Of a stretch of 64,000 nucleotides of DNA, positions 11,693 through 22,827 are shown in pieces; within the stretch, counting starts at the first letter, position 1; every line of letters begins with the position of its first letter. Location: positions 46,486,238 through 46,550,237 of the forward strand of contig CM034240.1 in NCBI GenBank assembly GCA_019916065.1, given 5' to 3'. The translations under genes were made by a program, and so were the position numbers. The notes under the pieces are model-generated. The model saw only the letters and a program-made list of their open reading frames with translations. It made no database searches and had not been told where the DNA came from. The stretch is from Vitellaria paradoxa. Lineage: Eukaryota > Streptophyta > Magnoliopsida > Ericales > Sapotaceae.

Positions 11693-12858
11693 AGGACTTG
11701 TTTAGTAAAACTATCAATTTTTAATTTTTTGTGTTTAGTTTTTATGTTTAGTTTTTGTATTTAATTTTTTATTTTTGCTTTTAATTTCATAGTAAAAAAT
11801 GAAAACAAAAACTTAGAAACACGTCTGATAACGGTAGTTGTTAATTGATAGTTATAACAGTTAATTAATTAAATTTAATTATTTTGATTATATTATTTGT
11901 TAAAAATAATTTAATATAATAAAAATAAAATATATTAAGCATAATTTATTATATCATTTTCTAAGAATATTTTAATAAAAATACTTTGTGTTAATTAAAT
12001 TAATTAATTTAGTTAACTTAAAGTAATTTAATTTAATTAATCAATTTTTATTAATAATAATTTATTTCAATAAAAATAAAATACATTAAATATAATTTAA
12101 TTATATTATTTATTAAAATAATAAAATAAAATATTTTTATATTAACTTAATTAATTAAATTTAATTATAATTAATATATTTTAGTTAATTATTAATGAGT
12201 CATTAAATTATATTTAATTAATTATTATTAAAATTAATTATTAATTATTATTAAAATTAATTATTAATTAAATTATATTTAATATATTTTTATATATTGA
12301 ATTAATATAATTTAATATATTAATTCAACAAAATAAAATATATTAAATATAATCTAATAAATTTTTTTAATTAATTAATTAACTAATTAAATTAATTTAA
12401 TTATTAATTATTAATGAAATTATATTTAATATATTAATTTATTATATATAATATATAATTTAATATATTAAATTAACTTTTGATAAAATTAATTATTAAT
12501 TGCATTATATTTAATATATTAATGTAATATAATGAAATAATATATATATTTATATTGGTAGTAGTCGGAAGTTGGTGGTGGCAGCGATGGCAGTTGTTAG
12601 TGATAACTGAATGTGGGTAGTGATCAATGAACGGCGGTGGTTGATTGTGGCTGAAGGTTGTGACTGATAGTTATTATTAGAAAAAAAAAAAGAAACCTAA
12701 AAGTAAAAATTTGAGAAAATATATTTTTTGTATTTTCATAATTTTTAAAAATTTTAAAAATAATTTTTATTTTTTAAAAATTAAAAACAAAATTATTAAA
12801 TAAAATTTTATGTTCAATTTTTAAAAAGCTGAAAACAAAATAGTGTCCGAACGACCCT
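11693..12858. mobile_element. AT-rich long MITE-like element with a GGT-rich insert
   Basis: Same TTAATT-rich composition as 8654-9607, with diverged ends (GGACTTGTTTAGTAAAA on the left, CCGAACGACCCTAA on the right). A GC-richer segment (about 12557-12675) made of GGTNGT-type steps interrupts it. Boundaries are approximate; no coding sequence. Confidence 0.4.
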
Positions 12859-12859
12859 A

Positions 12860-13230
12860 ACCCAACCCGCTTTGCCTCCCCCCCTGTATACGTGTACGTC
12901 GATTCGAATGCTTTAATATTATTAATGGAAAGTATAGTGCCATATACGTCAACAATACCTTCAACTGCCTCGTCGACTATTCAAAGATTTGTTTGGTTGT
13001 TGTTTCAACATGGGTCACATTGCGGATGGAAAAGAGAACCATCATTGGAACTGGACGAGAGAGTGAGAGAGAGAGAGAGAGAGATTTTACTTTTGGTTGG
13101 TCGGCACACCAACCCTGATTCCCTGTCAATTTTGCGTTCTTAAATATTCTTAAATTCTCTTAATTGCCCCCTCATTGTGGACTTTTATATATATATATAT
13201 ACATATACATATACACACACATTTTTGTGA
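12860..13230. other. Short unique spacer before the tandem duplication
   Basis: Contains (GA)n near 13062-13084 and a TA/CA microsatellite at about 13187-13220. It has no clear gene. The duplicated sequence starts just after it. Confidence 0.5.
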
Positions 13231-14552
13231 TAATTGTTTTAGATTTTTGTCCAAATAATTTTGATTTGCTTCCAAAAAAAAATATACAAGTGTTTGTCAT
13301 GATGAGAAATAATTATTATTTCGCTAATAGAGCTATTGTTGGAATGACATGAAAACAGAAAAAAATATAATTATTTATGCGTATTCATAAATATTTACCA
13401 ACATAAAAAAAAGATAATTTTAATTGAATTTATTTATTTATTTGAGTAAATATACTTTACCCATAAGTTCTCCCTCCCAAAAAAAAAAAAAAAAAAATTA
13501 CACTATCCTTTCGATTTAAAAGTTAACACATAAAAATTTTAATTAAAAAAAATTATTAAATATAATTGTGCCTCATAAGTCAAATTTATTCATAAAAAAA
13601 ATAGATAAAATTATACACTGAAATATTTTAATTTTTTTAAATAAATACGATAAAATATTTATCCATAAGCTTATATTTATTTTTTGAACAATATTTTTTT
13701 ATGTAATTACGTACGAATTTTAACGACACCCAGACACAAATGTAGTTACATTAATAAATTCCCTCGATTTATCATTGCTACGTTGATCTTATTAACTGTT
13801 TTGTGAAAAAAGAAGTTACATTAATGTAGTTATATTAATGTAGTTACGTTACGTTGATCTTATTAATGTAGTTACATTAATAAATTCCCTCAATTTTCAT
13901 ATTTTTATGCCCGGACTTTTCTCTAAAATTTCTGACCACTCTGGTCGGTCATATTTTTTCCTCGTTTTTTCTCTCCACATTTTAGAGGGCATTTTGGAAA
14001 TTTCACCATTAAAGTGGATCGCAATTTGTTGATCAATGGCTGCGTTTGATCCTCAACAACCCGGCTTTTTTGGTCAAGGCTCAAGTCGGCCAACTCTTCC
14101 CTCTGCTTGCTTCTGATCATCATCAGCTGAGAACCCAACTCTGCAAATCCCACCTGTTTCTGTAACAAATTCAGTAAATGAGGTCAGTTGTATCTAAAAA
14201 AGAGTGGTCTCTTGTTTTGCCCCTCAAACCTTTTTGCTTTATCTTCTGATAATTTTTTGGGATTGATAAACAGAAAGCACACAAAATGCAAATTTCTCCT
14301 CTTTGTTTAACCAGTTTTTCTTCGAGTTCATGTCAATTTACATGCTGTTCTCCTTCCAATTCATATCTTTTCAAGTAGTTTTTTTTAACATTAATGCAAA
14401 TTATTTTCCCGTTTGCAACCAATTTCCAAACTCAGGAGGAGGGGGAATTTGTGGGCATCAACTCTATTTTCCTTTTTTTTTTTTTTTTCAAGTAGCTCTT
14501 CTTCCATTCAAACCTAATGCTGCGGATCATTTTGGGTTAGCTCACTCATTGG
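13231..14552. other. 5' flank of receptor kinase copy 1
   Basis: Presumed promoter and 5' UTR, recognisably similar to 19105-20361 but with more differences and indels than the coding region. A minus-strand reading frame at 13923-14168 is shared with copy 2 for 44 codons and then shifts frame, so I do not call it a gene. Confidence 0.5.
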
Positions 14553-17021
14553 ATGCAACTATTGAAATCCATGGTTTGCTTCCACTGTATCAAGCCCTTG
14601 TGTTGGCTTTGGCTACTCCTGTTGCTCGACATTTGTGGTGCCAGCACTCAATATGTTGACCAAATTCATCCCGGGTTTGAAGGGTCTCCGATGAATTGGG
14701 CTGATCGACATGGATGGTTTCTGCTATCCAACCGCTCGACATTTTCCCTCGGATTCTTCCCTGCCTTGGATCCAACTTTGTATATGCTGGTTGTCGTCCA
14801 CACGAAAAGTACTCAAGCAGTTTGGACTGCCAACAGAGGGTTTCCGGTTCGAAAAGATTGTAAATTCGTGTTTGACGGAGATGGAAATGCTTATTTGGAA
14901 AATGCAACAGGTGTAGTTTGGTCTACAAACACGAGAGGCAAAGGTGTTACGGCCATGGAGTTGCAGGAGACGGGGAATTTAGTATTGCTTGGGGGAGATA
15001 GAAGGATAATTTGGCAGAGTTTTAGCCATCCAACTGATACCCTTTTGAGTGGGCAGGAGTTTGTTGAAGGGATGAAGCTTAAAAGTTTTCCCTCCCATGC
15101 CACCTTGTTTCATTACCTTGAAATTAAGGATGGCGATCTGATACTGTATGCAGGGTATCAAACTCCACAAGTTTATTGGTCCATGGCAAATGATAGTCGG
15201 AAAATCATCAAGAAGGTCAATGGGACGATCTCCTCCGCTTCCCTAGTCGCCAATTCGTGGAATTTCTATGACCAAAACCGGACCTTAGTTTGGAAGTTCA
15301 ATTTCTCCGATCACAACGATCCGAACGCCGCCTGGGCTGCTATTTTAGGCCAGGATGGGTCGATCTCTTTCAACAATCTCCAGATGGAGTCGTCTCTTAG
15401 ACCCGAGCCAGTCAGAATTCCATCAGGTTCCTGCAGCACTCCTGAGCCTTGTAACCCATATAACGTGTGTAGTTTGGACAACCGATGCCAATGCCCACCA
15501 GCTCTCAAATCTCTACCTAATTGCTCGCCACAGCTTAACTCCCCTTGTAAGAGCTCAAAAGCCACAATGGAGCTTCTATCTGTTGGTGACTGGCTTGACT
15601 ATTTCGCACTTGCGTTTGTTAAGCCCCTTCTGAAAACTAATCTGAGCAGTTGCCAGGAAGCTTGCCGCAGAAACTGCTCATGCATCGCGCTGTTCTTTCA
15701 GTCTCAGGACAATTCGGGGAAATGCTTCTTGTTTGACCATATAGGAAGTTTAAAACGTGCCGACTTTCGTTCTATTGGTTTTGTTTCGTATGTCAAGGTA
15801 AGGAGTACTGATGGAGATAGCAGCAAGAAAGGGCCGAAGCATGTTGTAGTCGTAGTTATCATAGCTGTTGCCACTGTGCTTGCCATTGTAGGTCTACTTT
15901 ATCTAGGATTTCGGATCACCCAGAGAAAGAAGAAATCACTTGAACCTTCCAAAGAGACCTTAGAGGAGGACAACTTCCTCGAAACTGTTTCTGGTATGCC
16001 TGTGCGCTTCAGCTACAACGATCTTTGTATCGCGACACAAGACTTCTCCGTGAAGCTTGGCCAAGGAGGGTTTGGCTCAGTCTACCAAGGAACACTAGTA
16101 GATGGGACTCGAGTGGCGGTGAAAAAATTGGAGCGCATTGGGCAGGGAATGAAAGAGTTTAGAGCCGAAGTTAGCATCATAGGAAGTATCCATCACGTTC
16201 ATCTGGTCAGGCTCAAAGGCTTTTGTGCTGAAGGCATTCACCGGCTACTCGTTTACGAGTACATGGGAAAAGGGTCTTTGGATAGGTGGCTCTTCAGGAA
16301 AGATAGAGAGGTTCGGGTGTTGGATTGGGAGACGAGATTCAGCATTGCTTTGGGCATGGCGAAAGGATTAGCCTATCTCCACGAGGAGTGTGATGTGAAG
16401 ATTGTCCACTGTGATATAAAGCCTGAGAACGTTGTTCTCGACGACAATTTCCGAGCCAAAGTCTCAGATTTCGGTTTGGCAAAGCTAATGGCGCGGGAGC
16501 AGAGCCATGTGTTCACGGTAGTACGGGGCACCAGGGGATACCTTGCGCCAGAGTGGTTGACAAACTATCCCATATCAGAAAAGAGCGATGTCTTTAGCTT
16601 CGGGATGGTTGTCATGGAGCTAATTGGAGGAAGAAAGAACTATGAACCGGAGGAGACCTCAGAAAAAGCCCATTTTCCGTCTTATGCCTTCAAGATGATG
16701 GAGGAAGGGAAACTGAATGAAATCCTCGATCCGAAGCTTGAAATTGATAAGAATAATTATGATGACAGGGTTGTGACTGCGATAAAAGTTGCCTTGTGGT
16801 GTATACAAGATGAAATGCAATTGAGACCGCCAATGACTAAAGTTGTCCAGATGCTCGAAGGTCTTTGTGATGTGCCTGAGCCCCCAACCTCTGCTCAGGT
16901 GAGTTCTCGGCTTTATTCGAGTTTCTACAAATCCAGCAGCGAAGAGGGGGCTTTCTCAGAATTTCCTAATCGCACTAGCGTTACGCTACATTCTGATGTT
17001 CAGTTATCAGGGCCAAGATGA
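14553..17021 (+). CDS. G-type lectin S-receptor-like Ser/Thr kinase, SD2-5-like, copy 1
   Basis: Single-pass plasma-membrane receptor kinase, intronless, 822 aa. In order: signal peptide about 1-30 (the second Met at position 7 may be the true start); bulb-type mannose-lectin domain about 55-200 (VWTANRGFPV, GNLVLL, IWQSFSHPTDTLLSGQ); Cys-rich EGF/PAN-like part about 290-415; TM helix about 430-452; kinase about 495-770. Kinase landmarks are GQGGFG (503-508), Lys524 in VAVKK, HCDIKPEN (619-626), DFG (639-641) and APE (665-667). Cys replaces the Arg of HRD, so it is a non-RD kinase, as usual for this subfamily and often linked to immune signalling. The activation loop reads SHVFTVVRGT. The ligand is unknown. 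It pairs with 20362-22827 by tandem duplication. Confidence 0.95.
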   Translation: MQLLKSMVCFHCIKPLCWLWLLLLLDICGASTQYVDQIHPGFEGSPMNWADRHGWFLLSNRSTFSLGFFPALDPTLYMLVVVHTKSTQAVWTANRGFPVRKDCKFVFDGDGNAYLENATGVVWSTNTRGKGVTAMELQETGNLVLLGGDRRIIWQSFSHPTDTLLSGQEFVEGMKLKSFPSHATLFHYLEIKDGDLILYAGYQTPQVYWSMANDSRKIIKKVNGTISSASLVANSWNFYDQNRTLVWKFNFSDHNDPNAAWAAILGQDGSISFNNLQMESSLRPEPVRIPSGSCSTPEPCNPYNVCSLDNRCQCPPALKSLPNCSPQLNSPCKSSKATMELLSVGDWLDYFALAFVKPLLKTNLSSCQEACRRNCSCIALFFQSQDNSGKCFLFDHIGSLKRADFRSIGFVSYVKVRSTDGDSSKKGPKHVVVVVIIAVATVLAIVGLLYLGFRITQRKKKSLEPSKETLEEDNFLETVSGMPVRFSYNDLCIATQDFSVKLGQGGFGSVYQGTLVDGTRVAVKKLERIGQGMKEFRAEVSIIGSIHHVHLVRLKGFCAEGIHRLLVYEYMGKGSLDRWLFRKDREVRVLDWETRFSIALGMAKGLAYLHEECDVKIVHCDIKPENVVLDDNFRAKVSDFGLAKLMAREQSHVFTVVRGTRGYLAPEWLTNYPISEKSDVFSFGMVVMELIGGRKNYEPEETSEKAHFPSYAFKMMEEGKLNEILDPKLEIDKNNYDDRVVTAIKVALWCIQDEMQLRPPMTKVVQMLEGLCDVPEPPTSAQVSSRLYSSFYKSSSEEGAFSEFPNRTSVTLHSDVQLSGPR

Positions 17022-18690
17022 CAGCAGTAAATAGTTGAAGAAGGTGTTCTTCAAATAGCCAGTTGATCTGAAAATGGTAGCGAATCACTTCCAGTGAAAG
17101 ATATGTAGATGCAGACATTGCACAATTATCAACCAGTATTTGTTGAATAGTTGTACTTGCTAAATTGTTTTTGCTTGTCCGGGTAGGGTTGTAAGCGTGC
17201 TTAATAGTAAGTTACGAGCTGTCAATTGCTTCGAAACCAACCTCTATCCAAATAGGATGTTCGTAAGGTATTCTTGTTGTCTTGAAAACCTTCTAGAGCT
17301 TTAATATGTGTTCAAACTCAACTTATCAAGCTTTTGAGTTGAGCTTGAGTCAATTACTTTTTACAGATTTAAGCTTATCAACCTGAGTTTGAGTCGTTTG
17401 ATTATTTTACATAGATTTAAACTAATCAAACCAAGCTTAAACTATGAATTGTATTCAATGAAATCAATATTGAATGACCTTGTAGCGAGTTAACATGAAT
17501 TGAGCTTGACCTGCTTAGTTGGTGTAACAACTCTTATGTATTGGAGCTTAGAAAATCACGGAAAAATACTGAAAATCTCTAAAAATTATTTACTTTTATC
17601 TCATTGCATGAATTATGAACTACAACTTTTATCAATATTATTATTGTTTGTCACTCCAAACACTCTCTCATAATTCTTTGCCGGAATGAATGTTTTGGGA
17701 TCAAGTTTGCATTTGAAAGCAAAGAACCACGTTGGTCCTTGAATACAAAGGAATTGCATGGAAGCAAAGCAAGAAAAAGGGATCCAATAAGCAATTTTCT
17801 TGATGCCTCTGGGCTCATTTTGATCTCCAGAGAAGTATGACTTTGAGCATTCTCAGTAGATTCGTCTGTAAAGATTGAAATAACCTTAATTCACGTATCA
17901 GTTTTGGATGGTGAGATAAGAACTCAATTATTTACTACATGATCTTCCTTCCGTGCTGATGGAAATTGGAGATCCATCAAGTTTAGCCGTAAAATTTTGA
18001 AAACAACATAATAAATTGACTTGAGATAACTGATTTAGGTATGGGAATAAAAAAAAAATGGCCATTTTAGGTGCCATTTGGCGCACCCAAAAAAAAATTT
18101 TTTTCTCAATCTTTTTCAATTTTCTGCACTAAATACAAAATTAATTTTTTCTTCTACCCACTTTTTTCAATTTTTATCAAATTTTTTAATTTTTTTTCTA
18201 ACTTTTACTAATTTTCTTCAACTTTTATAAACCTGACTCAAATCTAATGTACCACGCATTAGCCCTATATGCAAAATTGTATTTTTTATGCGGCCAAATG
18301 ACCTTAGTCAAAAAAAAAAAAACCAAAAAAGAAAAATCAATTACCAATGTTGATGAAAATATCTCCCAACCAACCAAAAAAAAAAAAGGTGATATTTAGG
18401 GCATGAAGAGAGGAGAAGTCAACAAATATTGAGTTTCTAGTAGCATCAACGGCTGAGAATCACACGATTCATTGATAAGACAAATTTGAAAGGTGCCAAT
18501 TTTTTTTGTCAAATATAGAATATTAATATAGGTTAGGAATGAAGACAAGAAAGGTTCCAACTCTTGTGGCAGTTCAATAATTTAATAATTATCCCTAGTT
18601 AGCTTGAGTTCGTGAGTATACTTTTCACAAAAACTATATGGATTAAATCCTTGATTTAAGAAAAATGTGAGTAAGAGATAGTATAGAGAG
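17022..18690. other. 3' flank of receptor kinase copy 1
   Basis: Up to about 17260 it is nearly identical to the copy 2 flank, as expected of a 3' UTR. A MITE-A-like segment follows (about 17543-17700), then about 720 bp found only in this unit. No gene seen. Confidence 0.6.
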
Positions 18691-18704
18691 CAGTAAGAGT
18701 TACA

Positions 18705-18876
18705 CTAAGAAGCAGTAGTTAAAGGCGAGAGATAAGAAACTGCTTCAAAAAACTTAGATATCATTGCACTGCTATTGTCAAATCCAAAATTCCCTCCTCC
18801 TTCTTCTTCCTCCTCCTCCTCCTCTTCTTCTTCTGCAGCATCCCAAAGGAATCGAGTATGGGAAACTAGAACATAA
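18705..18876 (-). pseudogene. Orphan copy of the last exon of the TPR gene
   Basis: Same 172-nt length as the terminal exon of the TPR gene (25955-26126), with the same 3' splice site (ACTGC on the plus strand = GCAG) and the same stop. It is still open: (C)YVLVSHTRFLWDAA, an eleven-Glu run, [10 protein letters not shown]...TTAS. Upstream exons are absent, because the duplication junction near 19103 cuts the gene inside its second intron. Substitutions such as LASYA to LVSHT, and changes near the C-terminus, suggest relaxed constraint. Confidence 0.9.
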
Positions 18877-19104
18877 CTGCTTTAAAAAGTACACTTCAAA
18901 TTAAGTTCAACACAAACTAAGCATGTAAAGAACCCAACTGAAGAGATTATGTTCACAAATAATCTTTTCAAATTTGAATAACTGATCTGATAGGGTATAT
19001 AGTTTCAGCTATTTTGATGCATTCAGGGCTAATAAGCATTAAAACATAAGTTACTCGAAAGAGCTGTAACCAATAAAGATATACTCAAATTGAAATTTTA
19101 ATTT

Positions 19105-20361
19105 TAATTGTTTTAGATTTTTGTCCAAATGATTTTAATTTGTTTCTAGAAAAATATACAAGTATTTTTCATGACGACAAATAATCATTATTTCACTAAT
19201 AGGACTATTGTTGGAATGAAATGAAAATAGAAGGAAATACAACTATTTACACATATTCATAAAAATTTACCAACATAAAAAAAAAAAGATCATTTTACTT
19301 GAATTTATTTATTTATTTATACTTCACTCTCAAGTTTGGCCCCAAAAAAAAAAAAAAACACTATCCCTTTCGATTTAAAAGTCAACACATAAAAATTTTA
19401 ATTGAAAAAATTTATTAAATAGAACTCTACAGTCAAAATTTGTTCATAAAAATAAATAGATAAAATTATATTTTTATTTATTTTTTATGTTACACTGAAA
19501 TATTTTTATTTTTTTAAATAAATTCCATACAAAATTTACACAAAAGTTTATAATTATTTTTCTCAACAATGTTTTTTTGTGTAATTACATACGAATTTTT
19601 ATGACACCGAGACATAAATGTAGTTACGCCAATAAATTCCCTCAATTTATCATTGCTACGTTGATCTTATTAACCGTTTTATGAAAAAAGAAGTTAGTGG
19701 AATCGTAATTTTCATATTTTTATCCCCTGATTTTTCTCTAAAATTTCTGACCACTCTGGTCGGCCATGTTTTTCCTTCTTTTTTCTCGCTGCCTTTTAGA
19801 GGCATTTTGGAAATTTCACGATTAAAGTGGATCGCAATTTCTTGATCAAATGGCTGCGTTTGATCCTCAACAACCCGACTTATTTGGTCAAGGCTCAAGT
19901 CAGCCAACTCTTCCCTCTGCTTGCTTCTGATCATCGTCAGCTGAGAACCCAACTTTGCAAATCCCACCTGTTTCTGTAACAAATTCAGTAAATGAGGTCA
20001 GTTGTATCAAGAAAACTGTGGTCTCTTGTTTTACCCCTCTAGCCTTTTTGCTTTATCTTCTGATAATTTTTTGGGATTGATAAACAGAAAACACACAGAC
20101 GCTGCAAATTTCTCTTCTTTGTTTAACCAGTTTTTCTTAAAGTTCATGTCAATTTACATGCTGTTCTCCATCCAATTCACATCTTTCCAAGTAGTTTTTT
20201 TTTTTTTTTTTTTACATTAATGCAAATTATTTTCCCGTTTGCAACCAATTTCCAAATTGAGAGGGAGGGGGAATTTGTAGGCATCAACTCTATTTTTCCT
20301 TCTTTTTCAAGTATCTCTTCTTTTTTTTTTTCAAACCTAATAGTGGGGATCGTTTCATTGG
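19105..20361. other. 5' flank of receptor kinase copy 2
   Basis: Presumed promoter and 5' UTR, homologous to 13231-14552. A one-base insertion relative to copy 1 breaks the shared minus-strand frame at 19656-19982. Confidence 0.5.
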
Positions 20362-22827
20362 ATGCAACTATTGAAATCCATGGTTTGCTTCCACTGTATC
20401 AAGCCCTTGTGTTGGCTTTGGCTACTCCTGTTGTTCGACATTTGTGGTGCCAGCACTCAATATGTTGACCAAATTCATCCCGGGTTCGAAGGGTCTCCGA
20501 TGAATTGGGCTGATCGACGTGGATGGTTTCTGCTATCCAACCGCTCGACATTTTCCCTCGGATTCGCCCCTACCTTGGAAAATTTGTATACGCTGGTTGT
20601 CGTCCGCACGAAAAGTACTCGAGCAGTTTGGACTGCCAACGGAGGGTTTCCGGTTCGAAAAGATTGTAAATTTGTGTTTGATGGAGATGGAAATGCTTAT
20701 TTGGAAAATGAAACAGATGTAGTTTGGTCTACAAACACAAAAGGAAGAGGTGTTACGGCCATGGAGTTGCAGGAGACGGGGAATTTAGTATTGCTTGGGG
20801 AAGATAGAAGAATAATTTGGCAGAGTTTTAGCCATCCAACTGATACCCTTTTGAGTGGGCAGGAGTTTGTTGAAGGGATGAAGCTTGAAAGTTTTTCCTC
20901 CCCTACCAATTTGTCTCATTTCCTTGAAATTAAGGATGGCGACCTGATACTGTATGCAGGGTATCAAACTCCACAAGTTTATTGGTCCATGGCAAATGAT
21001 AGTCGGAAAATCATCAAGAAGGTCAATGGGACGATCTCCTCCGCTTCCCTAGTCGCCAATTCGTGGAATTTCTATGACCAAAACCGGACCTTAGTTTGGA
21101 AGTTCAATTTCTCCGAGCACAACGATCCGAACGCCACCTGGGCTGCTATTTTAGGCCACGATGGGTCGATCTCTTTCAACAATCTCCAGATGGAGTCGTC
21201 TCTTAGACCCGAGCCAGTCAGAATTCCATCAGGTTCCTGCAGCACTCCTGAGCCTTGTAACCCATATAACGTGTGTAGTTTGGACAACCGATGCCAATGC
21301 CCACCAGCTCTCAAATCTCTACCTAATTGCTCGCCACAGATTAACTCCCCTTGTAAGAGCTCAAAAGCCACAATGGAGCTTCTATCTGTTGGTGACTGGC
21401 TTGACTATTTCGCACTTGCGTTTGTTAAGCCCCTTCTGAAAACTAATCTGAGCAGTTGCCAGGAAGCTTGCCGCAGAAACTGCTCATGCATCGCGCTGTT
21501 CTTTCAGTCTCAGGACAATTCGGGGAAATGCTTCTTGTTTGACCATATAGGAAGTTTAAAACGTGCCGACTTTCGTTCTATTGGTTTTGTTTCGTATGTC
21601 AAGGTAAGGAGTACTGATGGAGATAGCAGCAAGAAAGGGCCGAAGCATGTTGTAGTCGTAGTTATCATAGCTGTTGCCACTGTGCTTGCCATTGTAGGTC
21701 TACTTTATCTAGGATTTCGGATCACCCAGAGAAAGAAGAAATCACTTGAACCTTCCAAAGAGACCTTAGAGGAGGACAACTTCCTCGAAACTGTTTCTGG
21801 TATGCCTGTGCGCTTCAGCTACAACGATCTTTGTATCGCGACAAAAGACTTCTCCGTGAAGCTTGGCCAAGGAGGGTTTGGCTCAGTCTACCAAGGAACA
21901 CTAGTAGATGGGACTCGAGTGGCGGTGAAAAAATTGGAGCGCATTGGGCAGGGAATGAAAGAGTTTAGAGCCGAAGTTAGCATCATAGGAAGTATCCATC
22001 ACGTTCATCTGGTCAGGCTCAAAGGCTTTTGTGCTGAAGGCATTCACCGGCTACTCGTTTACGAGTACATGGGAAAAGGGTCTTTGGATAGGTGGCTCTT
22101 CAGGAAAGATAGAGAGGTTCGGGTGTTGGATTGGGAGACGAGATTCAGCATTGCTTTGGGCATGGCGAAAGGATTAGCCTATCTCCACGAGGAGTGTGAT
22201 GTGAAGATTGTCCACTGTGATATAAAGCCTGAGAACGTTCTCCTCGATGACAATTTCCGCGCCAAAGTCTCAGATTTCGGTTTGGCAAAGCTAATGGCAC
22301 GGGAGCAGAGCCATGTGTTCACAGAAGTACGGGGCACCAGGGGATACCTTGCGCCAGAGTGGTTGACAAACTATCCCATATCAGAAAAGAGCGATGTCTT
22401 TAGCTTTGGGATGGTTGTCATGGAGCTCATTGGAGGAAGAAAGAACTATGAACTGGAGGAGACCTCAGAAAAAGCCCATTTTCCGTCTTATGCCTTCAAG
22501 ATGATGGAGGAAGGAAAACTGAACGAAATCCTCGATCCGAAGCTTGAAATTGATAAGAATAATTATGATGAAAGGGTTGTGACTGCGATAAAAGTTGCCT
22601 TGTGGTGTATACAAGATGACATGCAATTGAGACCGCCAATGACTAAAGTTGTCCAGATGCTTGAAGGTCTTTGTGATGTGCCTGAGCCCCCAACCTCTGC
22701 TCAGGTGAGTTCTCGTCTTTATTCGAGTTTCTACAAATCCAGCAGCGAAGAGGGGGCTTTCTCAGAATTTCCTAATTACACTAGTGTTACGCTACATTCT
22801 GATGTTCAGTTATCAGGGCCAAGATGA
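20362..22827 (+). CDS. G-type lectin S-receptor-like Ser/Thr kinase, SD2-5-like, copy 2
   Basis: 821 aa, intronless, with the same domain order as copy 1: signal peptide, lectin domain, Cys-rich region, TM helix, non-RD kinase with HCDIKPEN, DFG and APE. The lectin domain differs most (for example GFAPTLENLYTLVVVRTKS against GFFPALDPTLYMLVVVHTKS, a net one-residue loss), so ligand preference may differ. The region from the late lectin part through kinase subdomain VI is almost identical to copy 1. The activation loop is SHVFTEVRGT, with Glu where copy 1 has Val and the SD2-5 family usually has Thr. Both copies look intact. Expression cannot be judged from sequence. Confidence 0.95.
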   Translation: MQLLKSMVCFHCIKPLCWLWLLLLFDICGASTQYVDQIHPGFEGSPMNWADRRGWFLLSNRSTFSLGFAPTLENLYTLVVVRTKSTRAVWTANGGFPVRKDCKFVFDGDGNAYLENETDVVWSTNTKGRGVTAMELQETGNLVLLGEDRRIIWQSFSHPTDTLLSGQEFVEGMKLESFSSPTNLSHFLEIKDGDLILYAGYQTPQVYWSMANDSRKIIKKVNGTISSASLVANSWNFYDQNRTLVWKFNFSEHNDPNATWAAILGHDGSISFNNLQMESSLRPEPVRIPSGSCSTPEPCNPYNVCSLDNRCQCPPALKSLPNCSPQINSPCKSSKATMELLSVGDWLDYFALAFVKPLLKTNLSSCQEACRRNCSCIALFFQSQDNSGKCFLFDHIGSLKRADFRSIGFVSYVKVRSTDGDSSKKGPKHVVVVVIIAVATVLAIVGLLYLGFRITQRKKKSLEPSKETLEEDNFLETVSGMPVRFSYNDLCIATKDFSVKLGQGGFGSVYQGTLVDGTRVAVKKLERIGQGMKEFRAEVSIIGSIHHVHLVRLKGFCAEGIHRLLVYEYMGKGSLDRWLFRKDREVRVLDWETRFSIALGMAKGLAYLHEECDVKIVHCDIKPENVLLDDNFRAKVSDFGLAKLMAREQSHVFTEVRGTRGYLAPEWLTNYPISEKSDVFSFGMVVMELIGGRKNYELEETSEKAHFPSYAFKMMEEGKLNEILDPKLEIDKNNYDERVVTAIKVALWCIQDDMQLRPPMTKVVQMLEGLCDVPEPPTSAQVSSRLYSSFYKSSSEEGAFSEFPNYTSVTLHSDVQLSGPR

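Larger units (their letters stand above)
13231..19102. repeat. Tandem segmental duplication, unit 1
   Basis: Unit 1 carries the receptor kinase at 14553-17021, its flanks and a copy of the last exon of the TPR gene (18705-18876). It aligns collinearly with unit 2 (19105-26353): 13231 matches 19105 (TAATTGTTTTAGATTTTTGTCC), the genes match, about 18425-18590 matches 23504-23690, about 18610-18690 matches 24250-24330, and 18690-19102 matches 25935-26353. The two units differ by several indels, including about 720 bp present only here (17702-18425). Confidence 0.9.

Noticed and set aside
13923..14168. Minus-strand ORF (MLQKQVGFAELGSQL...) also present at 19656-19982
   Set aside because: It is shared only because it lies in the duplicated segment. 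After 44 codons a one-base difference shifts the frame between copies, so there is no sign of coding constraint.
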